Shown one piece after another: positions 50,759 to 60,223 of a stretch of 64,000 nt of DNA. Made by a program: the position numbers and the translations under genes. Under the pieces are notes generated by a model. That model saw only the letters and a program-made list of their open reading frames with translations, was not told the DNA's origin and did not search any database. Source of the DNA: Onthophagus taurus (lineage: Eukaryota; Arthropoda; Insecta; Coleoptera; Scarabaeidae); the NCBI RefSeq assembly GCF_036711975.1, contig NW_027248940.1:6696001-6760000 (forward strand), read 5' to 3'. Numbering within the stretch: position 1 is the first letter of the stretch; each line of letters begins with the position of its first letter.

Positions 50759-53700
50759 TCGTCGTGCAAAACATGCCAAAAACGTCATCATACCTTATTA
50801 CATCGATTTCCAAAAGAGTCTACCAATGCGGTACCTAATAATAACCCCATCATGGCGGGAAATAAGCCCACCGATTCTCCAAATCATACGAATGCATCTT
50901 TATCGAGTTCTGTTTTGAAGTCAGCCACCGTCTTGTTATCAACAGCAAAAGTAAATATATTAGATTCAAACGGAGTGCATCAGACTGTCCGTGTTTTATT
51001 GGATTCAGGAAGCATGAGTAACTTTATCACTGATGCCTGTGCCTATAGATTAGGATTGAGTCGTCAACGATCATCAATTCCGATTGAGGGAATTAGTGGA
51101 TTATCATCGACGTGTAGCAAAGGCATTGTCCAATGTCATATTAAGCCCAGAGGGCTAGTCGATCCTGTATTTGATTTTGACGCTATGGTGCTGGCGAAGA
51201 TCTGTTCGAATCAGCCTCAAATGGTCCTTGACGTTTCCAAGTGGCAACACTTGCGAGGTTTACAATTGGCTGATGACAGTTGTGGTGTTCCTGGACCAAT
51301 AGATATATTGATTGGAGCCGAATTACTACCCTATATAATGAAAACTGATCGCGTTTTCGGGAAAACGATTGATGAACCTACTGCTCAATTAACAGTTTTT
51401 GGATCGGTTCTCCAAGGTAGAGCTTCCCCTACTACAAACTTTTCTATTCGCACGTCATTACATACCTCCTTAGATCAAATTATGGAACGATTCTGGGAAG
51501 TGGAGAATATAAATAAGAAAACAGTGATATCGTCAGAAGATGCCAAGTGTGAGGAGATATTTCAACATACGGTTCAACGTACCGTTGACGGGCGCTTCAT
51601 GGTTTCATTGCCATTCAAAACAGAAAGACCGATTTTAGGATTGTCATACACACAAGCGATGCGTCGATTCATGACCTTAGAAAATAGATTGATCAAACTT
51701 CCAGACCTTCGCTTCGAATATTCAGAATTTATGCGTGATTACCTCGACAATGGACACATGTCTCTGGTACCAAGAGAGGATTACCAATCTTCTAAAGCTT
51801 ATTACATACCCCATCATTGCATTATCCGCCCGGATAGTACAACTACTCGTCTTAGAGTCGTTTTTGATGCTTCAGCAAGAACGTCAAATCAGATTTCGTT
51901 GAACGATACACTGCTTATCGGACTTAAGTTGCAGAAGGATATCACCAATATTTTGCTCAACTTTCGATGTTTTGCTGTTGGATTTATTTGCGACATTCGT
52001 CAGATGTATCGTCAAATTTTAGTTGATCCGAACCAAAGAGATTACCAAAGAATTTTGTGGAGATTTTCTGAAACAGAACCAATCGATGAATATAGTCTCA
52101 ACACAGTTACTTATGGAGTTGCCTCTGCTCCATTTCTAGCTCTCCGCACTTTACAAGAACTTGTTACTCGTGAGGGTTTTCGTTTTCCTTCGGCAGCAAA
52201 AATAATACAAAACCATATCTATGTCGATGATATTGTTGCCGGTGCAAATAACCTTTCAGAAGCATTGGCGTTGCAGAAACAGTTAATCCAGTTAATGAAA
52301 CAAGGTTGTTTTGAGTTGCGGAAATGGGCAAGCAGTCATTCGGAATTATTAGAAAATATTTCAATAGTTGAAAGAAAATCCACTATAGATTTTGATAAAG
52401 AATCCCCCATTTACATCAAGGTATTGGGTCTCCAATGGAATCCCGCTTCAGACTGCTTTACTTATGCCTTTGCACCTTTGGATCAAACTGCTACCAAAAG
52501 AAGCATGATGTCAAATATCGCCAGGATATACGATCCTTTGGGATTCCTAACCCCGATTACTTTTCTCGCTAAAAAATGGATGCAACAACTTTGGACCTTG
52601 AAATTGGACTGGGATGATCCGTTACCCAACGCTATCTATTCTTCTTGGACTCAATTTCTTGCAGAGTTTGAAATGCTTGGGAGAATTCAAATTCCTAGAT
52701 TTTATGGTCAGATTGGTGCCCCTATTGTTGATATGCACGGGTTTTGTGACGCTTCGGAGTCCGGTTATGGAGCTGTAATTTACTTGAGAATAAGCAATTC
52801 GGATAAAATTACCACTCATTTGATCTATGCTAAATCGCGCGTTGCACCTTTAAAACAGCTTTCTATACCTCGTCTGGAATTGTGCGGTGCCGTGTTGCTG
52901 GCGGATAGCATTGATTATGTCCTTGACGCTCTTAAAGAACAGATATTTATCAATACACTTGTAACCTGGACTGATTCCCAAATAGTACTGAGCTGGCTTT
53001 TTTCAATTCCAACTCGTTGGAAAACCTTTGTAGCAAACCGAGTAGCTCACATACAGGAAGTTCTTCCAAAAACCCATTGGAGACATATCTCATCTGAGTC
53101 TAATCCTGCTGACTGCACTTCTCGAGGTTTGACACCAGCACAACTCATTGCAGATTGTTTATACTGGAATGGACCTCATTGGTTGACGATGCCAGAAGAA
53201 TCGTGGCCCGATTCCTCTTTTCAAGCTAACTCAAACGAAACACCGCCGGAAGAAGTCCGAGCTTCGTTGCAGGTTACAACGGACTTATCCATTATTACCT
53301 ACCTTTTAACTCGCTTTTCGTCGTTACCTAAAATTATACGTATCGTTGCATATTTACTTCGATTTTCGTCGAAACTTCGCCACTATGAAATAATACCTTC
53401 GCCTGATGAATGCCATGCGTCATTACTCAAACTTATAAAAATGGTGCAAGAGGAAAGTTTTCCCCAAGTGATTGGTTGTTTGAAAGCAAACCGTTTAATC
53501 CCAAAATCCTATCGAAAGCTGTCGTTATTTCTGGACGATCAACACTTGATTAGGGTGGGCGGTCGTCTTCGTCGTTCACAACTTGATTTTCAAACTTGTC
53601 ATCCATTACTTTTACCGAGTAAACATCGCTTGACGGAATTGATAATTGAGAATGCTCACAAAATTAGTCTTCATTCTGGTTTGAAAACGCTCCAATATCT

Positions 53701-54730
53701 TTTACTACAACAATTCTGGATTTTGTCATCAAGAAGAAGTATCCGGCGTTGCCTCTCTAAATGCTTGAAATGTTTTAGATGTCGACCTCGAACCATTACT
53801 CAACGGATGAGTGATCTGCCTTCTGTTAGAGTAACAAGAAGCAAACCCTTTGACGCCATTTGTATCGATTATGCAGGGCCTTTTATCATATCAATGACTC
53901 GTGCTCGAGGAGTTAAAACCACCAAGGCATATGTTTGCGTGTTTGTTTGTTGTGCCACAAAAGCAATCCATTTGGAAGTCGCTTCGGATTTATCATCCGA
54001 TATTTTCCTCGCAGCATTTCGTCGTTTCGTTTCCCGACGCGGACATTGCTCAGTAATCTATAGCGATCAAGGAACCAACTTTGTCGGTGCACGGCGTCAA
54101 CTAGAAGAACTATCCAGACAAGCGGGAGAACAATTATCGATTAAATGGATATTAAATCCACCCAGCGCTCCTCATTTCAACGGCTTGGCGGAGGCCGGGG
54201 TGAAGTCAATAAAAACACATTTAAACAGAGTCATTGGAAACCAAATACTCTCTTACGAAGAATTATCCACACTCCTTACTCAAATTGAAGCCGTACTCAA
54301 CTCACGTCCTTTGTGCCCAATAAGTGATGATCCAAATGACCTTCTGCCGTTAACTCCTGGCCATTTTTTAATCTCGGAACCTCTGATAAACAATGTACCT
54401 AGTCCGGATTTGGCTCAAGTTCCTGTCGGCCGACTGACGCGGTGGCAATTGATCCAGAAGATGAGAGACCATTTCTGGTCCAGATGGCATCAAGAATATT
54501 TGCACACGTTACAACAACGAGAAAAGTGGACAGATCCAGCGGTACAGATAAACCCAGGAACAATGGTTTTATTGAAGTCAGACCAACATTCTTCCCTTTC
54601 CTGGAAAATGGGTAAAATTCTCGAAGTTCACCCTGGTCAGGATGGAGTTACCAGGGTGGTAACGATTAAAACGGCAACGGGCACCTTAATGCGACCTATT
54701 ACCAAGGTGTGCCCGTTACCTATTAATTAA
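50759..54730 (+). CDS. pol: BEL-1 pol (protease, RT, RNase H, integrase, DUF5641)
   Basis: Open from the stop at 50758 to 54730; first ATG at 50852. Seen: aspartic protease VLLDSGSMSNFI (about 51000), RT with RVVFDASART, CDIRQMYRQI and catalytic HIYVDDIVAG (about 52220), Pao-type RNase H GFCDASESGYGAV (about 52745), integrase zinc-binding H...C..C region (about 53680-53790), D in AICIDYAGPF, D in YSDQGTNFVG and E in LAEAGVKSI, then the C-terminal GRLTRWQLIQKMRDHFWSRW (DUF5641). No lesion seen in this part. Confidence 0.93.
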   Translation, partial: SSCKTCQKRHHTLLHRFPKESTNAVPNNNPIMAGNKPTDSPNHTNASLSSSVLKSATVLLSTAKVNILDSNGVHQTVRVLLDSGSMSNFITDACAYRLGLSRQRSSIPIEGISGLSSTCSKGIVQCHIKPRGLVDPVFDFDAMVLAKICSNQPQMVLDVSKWQHLRGLQLADDSCGVPGPIDILIGAELLPYIMKTDRVFGKTIDEPTAQLTVFGSVLQGRASPTTNFSIRTSLHTSLDQIMERFWEVENINKKTVISSEDAKCEEIFQHTVQRTVDGRFMVSLPFKTERPILGLSYTQAMRRFMTLENRLIKLPDLRFEYSEFMRDYLDNGHMSLVPREDYQSSKAYYIPHHCIIRPDSTTTRLRVVFDASARTSNQISLNDTLLIGLKLQKDITNILLNFRCFAVGFICDIRQMYRQILVDPNQRDYQRILWRFSETEPIDEYSLNTVTYGVASAPFLALRTLQELVTREGFRFPSAAKIIQNHIYVDDIVAGANNLSEALALQKQLIQLMKQGCFELRKWASSHSELLENISIVERKSTIDFDKESPIYIKVLGLQWNPASDCFTYAFAPLDQTATKRSMMSNIARIYDPLGFLTPITFLAKKWMQQLWTLKLDWDDPLPNAIYSSWTQFLAEFEMLGRIQIPRFYGQIGAPIVDMHGFCDASESGYGAVIYLRISNSDKITTHLIYAKSRVAPLKQLSIPRLELCGAVLLADSIDYVLDALKEQIFINTLVTWTDSQIVLSWLFSIPTRWKTFVANRVAHIQEVLPKTHWRHISSESNPADCTSRGLTPAQLIADCLYWNGPHWLTMPEESWPDSSFQANSNETPPEEVRASLQVTTDLSIITYLLTRFSSLPKIIRIVAYLLRFSSKLRHYEIIPSPDECHASLLKLIKMVQEESFPQVIGCLKANRLIPKSYRKLSLFLDDQHLIRVGGRLRRSQLDFQTCHPLLLPSKHRLTELIIENAHKISLHSGLKTLQYLLLQQFWILSSRRSIRRCLSKCLKCFRCRPRTITQRMSDLPSVRVTRSKPFDAICIDYAGPFIISMTRARGVKTTKAYVCVFVCCATKAIHLEVASDLSSDIFLAAFRRFVSRRGHCSVIYSDQGTNFVGARRQLEELSRQAGEQLSIKWILNPPSAPHFNGLAEAGVKSIKTHLNRVIGNQILSYEELSTLLTQIEAVLNSRPLCPISDDPNDLLPLTPGHFLISEPLINNVPSPDLAQVPVGRLTRWQLIQKMRDHFWSRWHQEYLHTLQQREKWTDPAVQINPGTMVLLKSDQHSSLSWKMGKILEVHPGQDGVTRVVTIKTATGTLMRPITKVCPLPIN

Positions 54731-55252
54731 GGTATAAAATATTTACCTTGATTCAGAATTTAATTTCCTTTCGTATTTGTATTATGGAATAGCATTTTTG
54801 TTCTATTTTTTTTTTGGAAAATTATTATTTTCGGTGGGCGGGATGTTCACGCATCACATTATTAGTTTCTTATTATTGTTTATTTTCGTTATTCGTTATT
54901 ATTTGGTTTCGGTTCGTTCCATTGATTGAGGGTGGGGGCGAACCAGTTCTTTTTTTTTTTGGGGAAGTTGGTCTAAATTTTTGGTGACAGTGTGATTTTA
55001 ACTTTGGTCCAGACCATACCCTCGAACGAGAATTTTAAGATATCGTGTGTCGTGAAGATAGATGAGAACCGTATTTAAAACCGAAACGAGTGAAAACAAA
55101 GTGTGCGACTTGAAGAAAGGCTGTACCGATTAATCAAAAGTCTAGCTAGTGAAGAAAAGAACAATTAACAGCGTGGTTAATCAATGGTGGGTAAGTGAAT
55201 CAGCCCTGTCCCATAAAAAATTGTATTGAATGTTACTGCACATAACAGGTGA

Positions 55253-57392
55253 GGTCATCGTATTTAATTCTGGAGAGAGCATCAGCGTTACAATTCAGTT
55301 TTCCCTTTTTGTACACAATCTCGAAATTATACTCTTCTAACTTGATTCTCCATCGCTTAAGCCTGGAGTTAGGCTCCTTAAGCGACCAGAGCCATACAAG
55401 TGGTTTATGATCCGTGAACAGAACAAATTTCCTTCCATACACGTAGGGACGAAACTGCTTAATTGCATAGACAACTGCTAACAGTTCCTGCTCAATCGTT
55501 GAGTATCTTTGTTCAGTTCCTGAGAGTGTACGAGATGCATAACATACTGGTTTATCTGTACCTACAGGTCCTTGGGATAATACTGCACCTACTGCAATGT
55601 CAGACGCGTCCGTGGTGATCATAAATTCTCTTTCGAAGTCCGGATATTGCAGAATCGGATCATTCATCAATAGTTCTCTGCAATTGTCAAATGCCTTTTG
55701 ATACTCTTCAGTTAATTCAATTTTAGCATTTTTCTTCAGACACTTGGAGAATGGTTTAGTCACTCCGGCAAAATCTTTTATGAATTTTCTGTAGTACCCC
55801 AGTAGTCTTAGGAATGATTTAATTTCCTTCCTGGTCTTCGGTATTGGGTATCTTTTAATTGCGTCGATTTTTTCTGGGTTAGGTTTTACTCCACTATTGG
55901 TAATGACGTGTCCCAGATATTTGAGTTCTTTTTTAAAGAAACTGCATTTGTCTAGTCGGATTTTAAAATTTGCTTCTCACAATCGTGTAAACACTTTTGT
56001 TAATTTTGAGTATACTATGATATCGTCTAAGTATACTAGACAGGTATCTTCCTGCAATCCTTTGAGTACATTATCCATCAAACGTTGGAAAGTTGCAGGC
56101 GCATTTCTTAGTCTGAAGGGCATGCGCTTAAATTCGTAATGACCCTGTTCGGTTGAAAATGCTGTTTTCGGTGCATCGGCTTCTGCCATTTCTACCTGAT
56201 GATATCTACTGGCTAGGTCCAAAGAGGTGAAAAACTGACTGCGTCCCAATTTGTCAAGGATATCCGCAATATTTGGTATGGGATATTTGTCCTCAATCAT
56301 TTGCTCGTTGAGTTTCCTATAGTCGACTACCATTCGCTTTTTTATCCTTCCATCCTTTTCGGTAGTTACTATATGAACTGGAGCTGACCATGGGGATACA
56401 CTTTCCTGTATAATGTCTTGTGTAAGAAGTTCCGATACTTGTTTTTTTATTTCTTGTCGCATATCCATTGGTTGACGGTACATTTTCACAAATACTGGTT
56501 TATCATCTTTCATGTTCAAGGTGTGTTTTATTTTGTGCGTAAAAGTTAGTTTGTCACATTCCACGTGAAAGAGATCTCTAAATTTCATTAATAATGCTTT
56601 TAGTGATGCTTCTTCTTCGATGTTTAACGAATTTTGTTTTGACAATAATTTTTCTATTTCTTCCTTTTTAATTATTTCTTTCGAATGCTTTTGTTTATAT
56701 CCAACGTTGTAATTTTCTTCAAATTCCCATATTGGTTGTACGTTCACGTAATGGTTTTTTTTATCAGTCACCAAAAGTTGATCTGTCATATTATTTACAC
56801 GAATTAAGGTTTTGCCATTTTGTACCCTAACTAATGCTGAAGGTGATAAAGTTATTTCTTCTGTCCCCAATTTCAATTTCGTTTTGGGAAAATAGGCGTA
56901 ACCCTCTATCATGTTATTAACTTGGTATTCTACGATTTGCGAAGATTGTGGAAAAAGTTTTACTTCGTTGATGGTCGTGTAATACGGAATTTCTGTTTTT
57001 GGAGTTTTTAGGATTTCCCTTTCCGTATCAATTGTTCCTTTTAACGCTTTGATTACATCCATTCCAATTAGCATGTCATAAACGTTCGAGAAGTTGAAAC
57101 AATAGAAAACGTATTCTTGGTTATCATGAAAAATATCGGATAATGGTACTTTAAGAGCTCTTGATCCTTCTTCTATCCCGTGTGGTGTTTGTATACGAAA
57201 TTCGTCATGCACAGCATAATCTTCTTCCATCGAATTATAAATCTTTTCATTAACAAGGCTTTTTGATGCTTCTGTATCGATGAGGATTTTATATCGACCA
57301 AATTTTAGATAGGGGAGTTTAGGATCTAAAGTAGCTGTGTTGTAAGTTATTGTACCTGTTATGTCAAATCGTTGACAGGGCTGACCATTATA
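55253..57392 (-). pseudogene. pol: gypsy-2 pol, protease-RT-RNase H part
   Basis: On the minus strand: aspartic protease with DTEAS where DTGAS is expected (about 57265); RT with VSPWSAPVHIVT, RMVVDYRKLN and LVYLDDIIVYS (about 56020); TGA at 55979-55977 in frame; then RT end and RNase H TTDASDIAVGAVL (about 55610) and FTDHKPLVWL. It is entered by a -1 heptamer in gag (57398-57392) and interrupted by BEL-1 at 55252. The Gly-to-Glu change at the protease site and the RT stop make it non-functional. Confidence 0.9.
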
Positions 57393-58480
57393 AAATTTAC
57401 AGCTTCTGTCTCTTCTTTGTCATTGTCTTCTTGATATTGTTCCTCATTGCTTCTTTCTTCGGAGTTCATTCCATAACTGAAATATCCTTCTGGCATCTCA
57501 AGATATCCTGCTTCTTCATTTTCTTCTATAGGATGAGTTGGAGTTTGTTCTTCAATCATCATATTATTTGGCCAGGGTCTCTTTGCAGGCCTTTGTATTG
57601 TTGATGCTTGTCGTTTTTGAGCCGAAGTATCGACGTCCATCGGTACTGGTCGGTATGGTCTCTGTTGCATCATTTGTCCAGGAGATGAAGCGAATCTCGG
57701 TGGTGCTCTTGGTACGGTATGAGCAGGTGGTATAAAATTACTCCGTTGTTGTGGTACCATAGAGATTTGTTGTCTCTGGAAAGGTGCTAACGGCCTTGTT
57801 TGTGTCGGTGCATGATGCCATGCATACGAGGGCATTGGTCTCGTCGTTGGTAGAGTCAAAGGTTTATGAACGTCCAGGTAACGTTTCTTCTGTAAATTAT
57901 AATTTTCTATCTCGGATGCGTACCCCTCAGCTGTTTCGATGTCATTGGGTTGTCGCATCTTAACTTCTAAACCAAGTCTGTCATTGATCAGGTCTAATCC
58001 GAACAAAAATGTACGGAGAGCTAAAGAATTATATTGACTTATTTTCATATGACGGATATTTATGTCGTTTTCCCCCAAATTAATCTTCGATAGCAAGGTA
58101 TACAGAGTAGCTTTAATTTTGTTAGCATATTCGAGCGATGACTCGTTCTTTAATGGTCGAATATTGTTCAAGTCATAAGCCAAAACATCCTCCGATCTCT
58201 TATCGCCAAAGCTGTGGACCAGTATCGCCTTTAATTCCGGCCATGATGTTGGTGTACGGTTGGCATCCACTGCTTCACGTGCCTTTCCTTCGAGTTTTCC
58301 CATGAAGATCATCAACAATCTCCGTGACATTCTCTGATCATTCGGGTCAGGAGTCAAAAATTCCTCGATCAAATATTCACAAGCATTCACATAACTGCGT
58401 AGAGTCATACGATCTCCCGTAAATACTGGAATAAGATTTTGATCGACAGGTTTTATCTCTAACTGTCTTTCTCTATTCAT
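57359..58480 (-). CDS. gag: gypsy-2 gag
   Basis: 373 aa, intact. The retrotransposon gag core occupies about residues 15-200 (PVFTGDRMTLRSYVNACEYL, RRLLMIFMGKLEGKAREAV, WPELKAILVHSFGDKRS). A Pro/Gln/Arg-rich region follows (about 205-300) without zinc knuckles, which is common in errantiviruses, then an acidic C-terminus (EENEEAGYLEMPEGYF). Overlaps pol in the -1 frame. Confidence 0.88.
   Translation of the reverse strand: MNRERQLEIKPVDQNLIPVFTGDRMTLRSYVNACEYLIEEFLTPDPNDQRMSRRLLMIFMGKLEGKAREAVDANRTPTSWPELKAILVHSFGDKRSEDVLAYDLNNIRPLKNESSLEYANKIKATLYTLLSKINLGENDINIRHMKISQYNSLALRTFLFGLDLINDRLGLEVKMRQPNDIETAEGYASEIENYNLQKKRYLDVHKPLTLPTTRPMPSYAWHHAPTQTRPLAPFQRQQISMVPQQRSNFIPPAHTVPRAPPRFASSPGQMMQQRPYRPVPMDVDTSAQKRQASTIQRPAKRPWPNNMMIEEQTPTHPIEENEEAGYLEMPEGYFSYGMNSEERSNEEQYQEDNDKEETEAVNFIMVSPVNDLT
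57392..57398 (-). promoter_or_regulatory. Predicted -1 frameshift heptamer A AAT TTT in gypsy-2 gag-pol
   Basis: Gag codons GTA AAT TTT ATA place A AAT TTT in slippery phase, 33 nt before the gag stop. The -1 frame is open through the protease. Confidence 0.6.
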
Positions 58481-58698
58481 GTCTGTGGCTTTCTCTATTT
58501 CTGTGATAGCCTCGAATAAGTCGTTGAATTTTATCTTCTCAATTTTGGTTGGTAATCCAAGTACGTTTAGGTGTCAATTACGTGTAATAAGATCCCTCGT
58601 ACGTGGGTGTTTATGTTTGGTTCCCGTGGGAATAAGAAAGGATCCGAAAATAATGAAAAAGGTACTTACAGTGATAGTAAAATAATTTTCATTCGGTT

Positions 58699-58894
58699 TG
58701 GGTTTTTCTTTGTTTCTTTTCTTCTTTTCCGATTGATCCAGGGGTTGTGCCGATTTAAGCTACGTCCCTCGGCTGAAGCAATCTTCTCGTTGGTTTGGGT
58801 TTTCTTTGTTTCTTTTTCTTCTTTTCCGATTGATCCAGGGGTTGTGGCGATTTCAGCTACGTCCCTCGGCTGAAGCAATCTTCTCGTTGGTTTA
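58699..58894. repeat. Tandem duplication (about 98 bp x 2) in the gypsy-2 leader
   Basis: GTTTGGGTTTTCTTTGTTTC...GATTGATCCAGGGGTTG...TCTTCTCGTTG occurs twice in tandem between gag and PBS, with small differences. Confidence 0.92.
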
Positions 58895-58976
58895 GGTCCA
58901 AGTTGTCAAAGGATTAAAATCCACCAGCACTAGCGCGACGTTTTTTATTCAAGAAAGTTCTGTACACTTAGAGTAA

Positions 58977-58994
58977 TCCCATCCTCGTCGCCAA
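58977..58994 (-). promoter_or_regulatory. gypsy-2 primer-binding site, tRNA-Ser type
   Basis: Minus strand TGGCGACGAGGATGGGAT abuts the 5' LTR and matches the complement of tRNA-Ser(GCT) 3' end. Confidence 0.8.
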
Positions 58995-59246
58995 TTACAA
59001 TAACCGACCGCGTTGGTTTGTTTTTTAAAAAGAGTTTTATTTTAAAAAAAAACAATCACACAGAAAATTAAAGTAACTACGAATTACAATTTTAACGAAT
59101 TAAGATGTGGGTTATTAAGAAGTTGATTAATAACTGAATAAACAATAGATTTGTACGTGCTTTTATACTTTTTTACGTTTATCTCTTCTTCTGGTTTCGG
59201 ATTACAGCCACTTGTTGGTGTTATCCTTTCTACGCGTCTGGTAACA
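58994..59246 (-). repeat. 5' LTR of gypsy-2
   Basis: 253 bp, nearly identical to 44908-45162: one substitution plus A/T-run lengths. The target duplication CTAT follows at 59247-59250. Confidence 0.93.
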
Positions 59247-59250
59247 CTAT

Positions 59251-59367
59251 TTCAAGAGTGCTGGAAATAATGTAATTATTAAATATAATCACCATCAATA
59301 TCAAACCTATAACACAAGTAATTGTGGTTATTTATGTTTAAATTTCTTGTTATCGGGCGCATTATAG
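59251..59367 (+). pseudogene. PRO: Polinton-3 protease, 3' part
   Basis: Resumes in the same gene after the gypsy-2 target duplication: a NNVIIKYNHHQYQ segment, then SNCGYLCLNFL with the catalytic Cys, matching YNYCRYQ...QNCGQLCLKFL in Polinton-1. Shows that the insertion lies inside the protease. Confidence 0.88.
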
Positions 59368-59383
59368 TTTCAACAATCAAAGG

Positions 59384-60091
59384 ATGTGGACGTTTGATTT
59401 AGTAGGAAAAACATCTGTTCTAACAGCAAATTACCACCCTGCAATAGAACTGAATCCTAATTATCAATATGAACTGGCACTTGTAAGCTTTGATGGTTAC
59501 AACTCAATTCCAAATATTGATGAAACAAACAATTGCTTAAAAATAGATAATGTGTTGATAGCACTACCAACAGGATCTTATGAATTAATACACATATCGA
59601 ATGCTATTAATAAACAACTTAAAGAAAAGAATATTAATGGTGTGACCTTTAGCCTACAAGCAAATGAGGATACGCTACAAGCAGTGATCACATGTAACAA
59701 AACTATTGATTTTAATATAAACAACTCCATCTCAACAATATTAGGATTTAATAAATCAGATGTACTGGATCCAATAAAATCCCCGCATAGAGCTCGCAAT
59801 ATTGTAGATATATTTAAAGTAAATTCTATACAAGGACTATGTAGCATAACACATGGAGCTTATCACAACGACATACCTGCGCACACTATCTACTCATTTT
59901 TCCCTACAGTACCTAAAGGTTATAAAATATCAGAAACTCCCCACAATTTAATATATATGCCTTTGAATACACAAATAATTAATAATATTACTCTTAAAAT
60001 AGTTGATCAAAACGGATTGTTGGTCAATTTCAGAGGAGAAGTCATCAAGATAAGACTACATTTAAAGCTCTCTAGTAATAATGGTTCTTAA
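59384..60091 (+). CDS. mCP: Polinton-3 minor capsid (penton-like) protein
   Basis: 235 aa, open. TFDLVGKTSVLTANYHP at the N-terminus, YELALVSFDGYNS, ILGFNKSDVLD, HTIYSFFPTVPKGYKISETP and a beta-rich C-terminus align throughout with 12008-12739. Follows the protease by 16 bp, as in Polinton-1 order. Confidence 0.78.
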   Translation: MWTFDLVGKTSVLTANYHPAIELNPNYQYELALVSFDGYNSIPNIDETNNCLKIDNVLIALPTGSYELIHISNAINKQLKEKNINGVTFSLQANEDTLQAVITCNKTIDFNINNSISTILGFNKSDVLDPIKSPHRARNIVDIFKVNSIQGLCSITHGAYHNDIPAHTIYSFFPTVPKGYKISETPHNLIYMPLNTQIINNITLKIVDQNGLLVNFRGEVIKIRLHLKLSSNNGS

Positions 60092-60215
60092 GGTGAAAGG
60101 TTATATAAACCTACGAAATCAAACCAATACTTTTAGTTCTCCTCACACTGTGAAACAGTTAACACCTCAAAACAAACAATTTCTTGAATCATTAGGTTTA
60201 CAATTAATAAAATAA
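60081..60215 (+). CDS. Polinton-3 small conserved ORF between capsid genes
   Basis: 44 aa, starting inside the penton gene (11-bp overlap, different frame) and ending 8 bp before MCP. The C-terminal half TVKQLTPQNKQFLESLG matches SIHRLSPVNRRYLVQLG of the 72-aa gene at 11793-12011; the basic middle of that protein is absent. Confidence 0.7.
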   Translation: MVLKVKGYINLRNQTNTFSSPHTVKQLTPQNKQFLESLGLQLIK

Positions 60216-60223
60216 TATTCAAT

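Larger units (their letters stand above)
48870..55247 (+). mobile_element. BEL/Pao LTR retrotransposon (BEL-1) nested in gypsy-2
   Basis: LTRs 48870-49272 and 54844-55247 (TGTTCACGC...ATAACA) differ at about two bases plus a T-run. The 5-bp target duplication is GGTGA (48865-48869 and 55248-55252). It lies in gypsy-2 pol between RNase H and integrase. One large gag-pol frame has a single stop. Confidence 0.95.
44908..59246 (-). mobile_element. Errantivirus-like gypsy element (gypsy-2) inserted in the Polinton-3 protease
   Basis: LTRs 44908-45162 and 58994-59246, 4-bp duplication CTAT on both sides, tRNA-Ser PBS, and gag, pol and env on the minus strand. Interrupted by BEL-1 in pol and by a small inverted-repeat element in env. 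The LTRs are almost identical, but coding regions carry stops and frameshifts. Confidence 0.93.
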
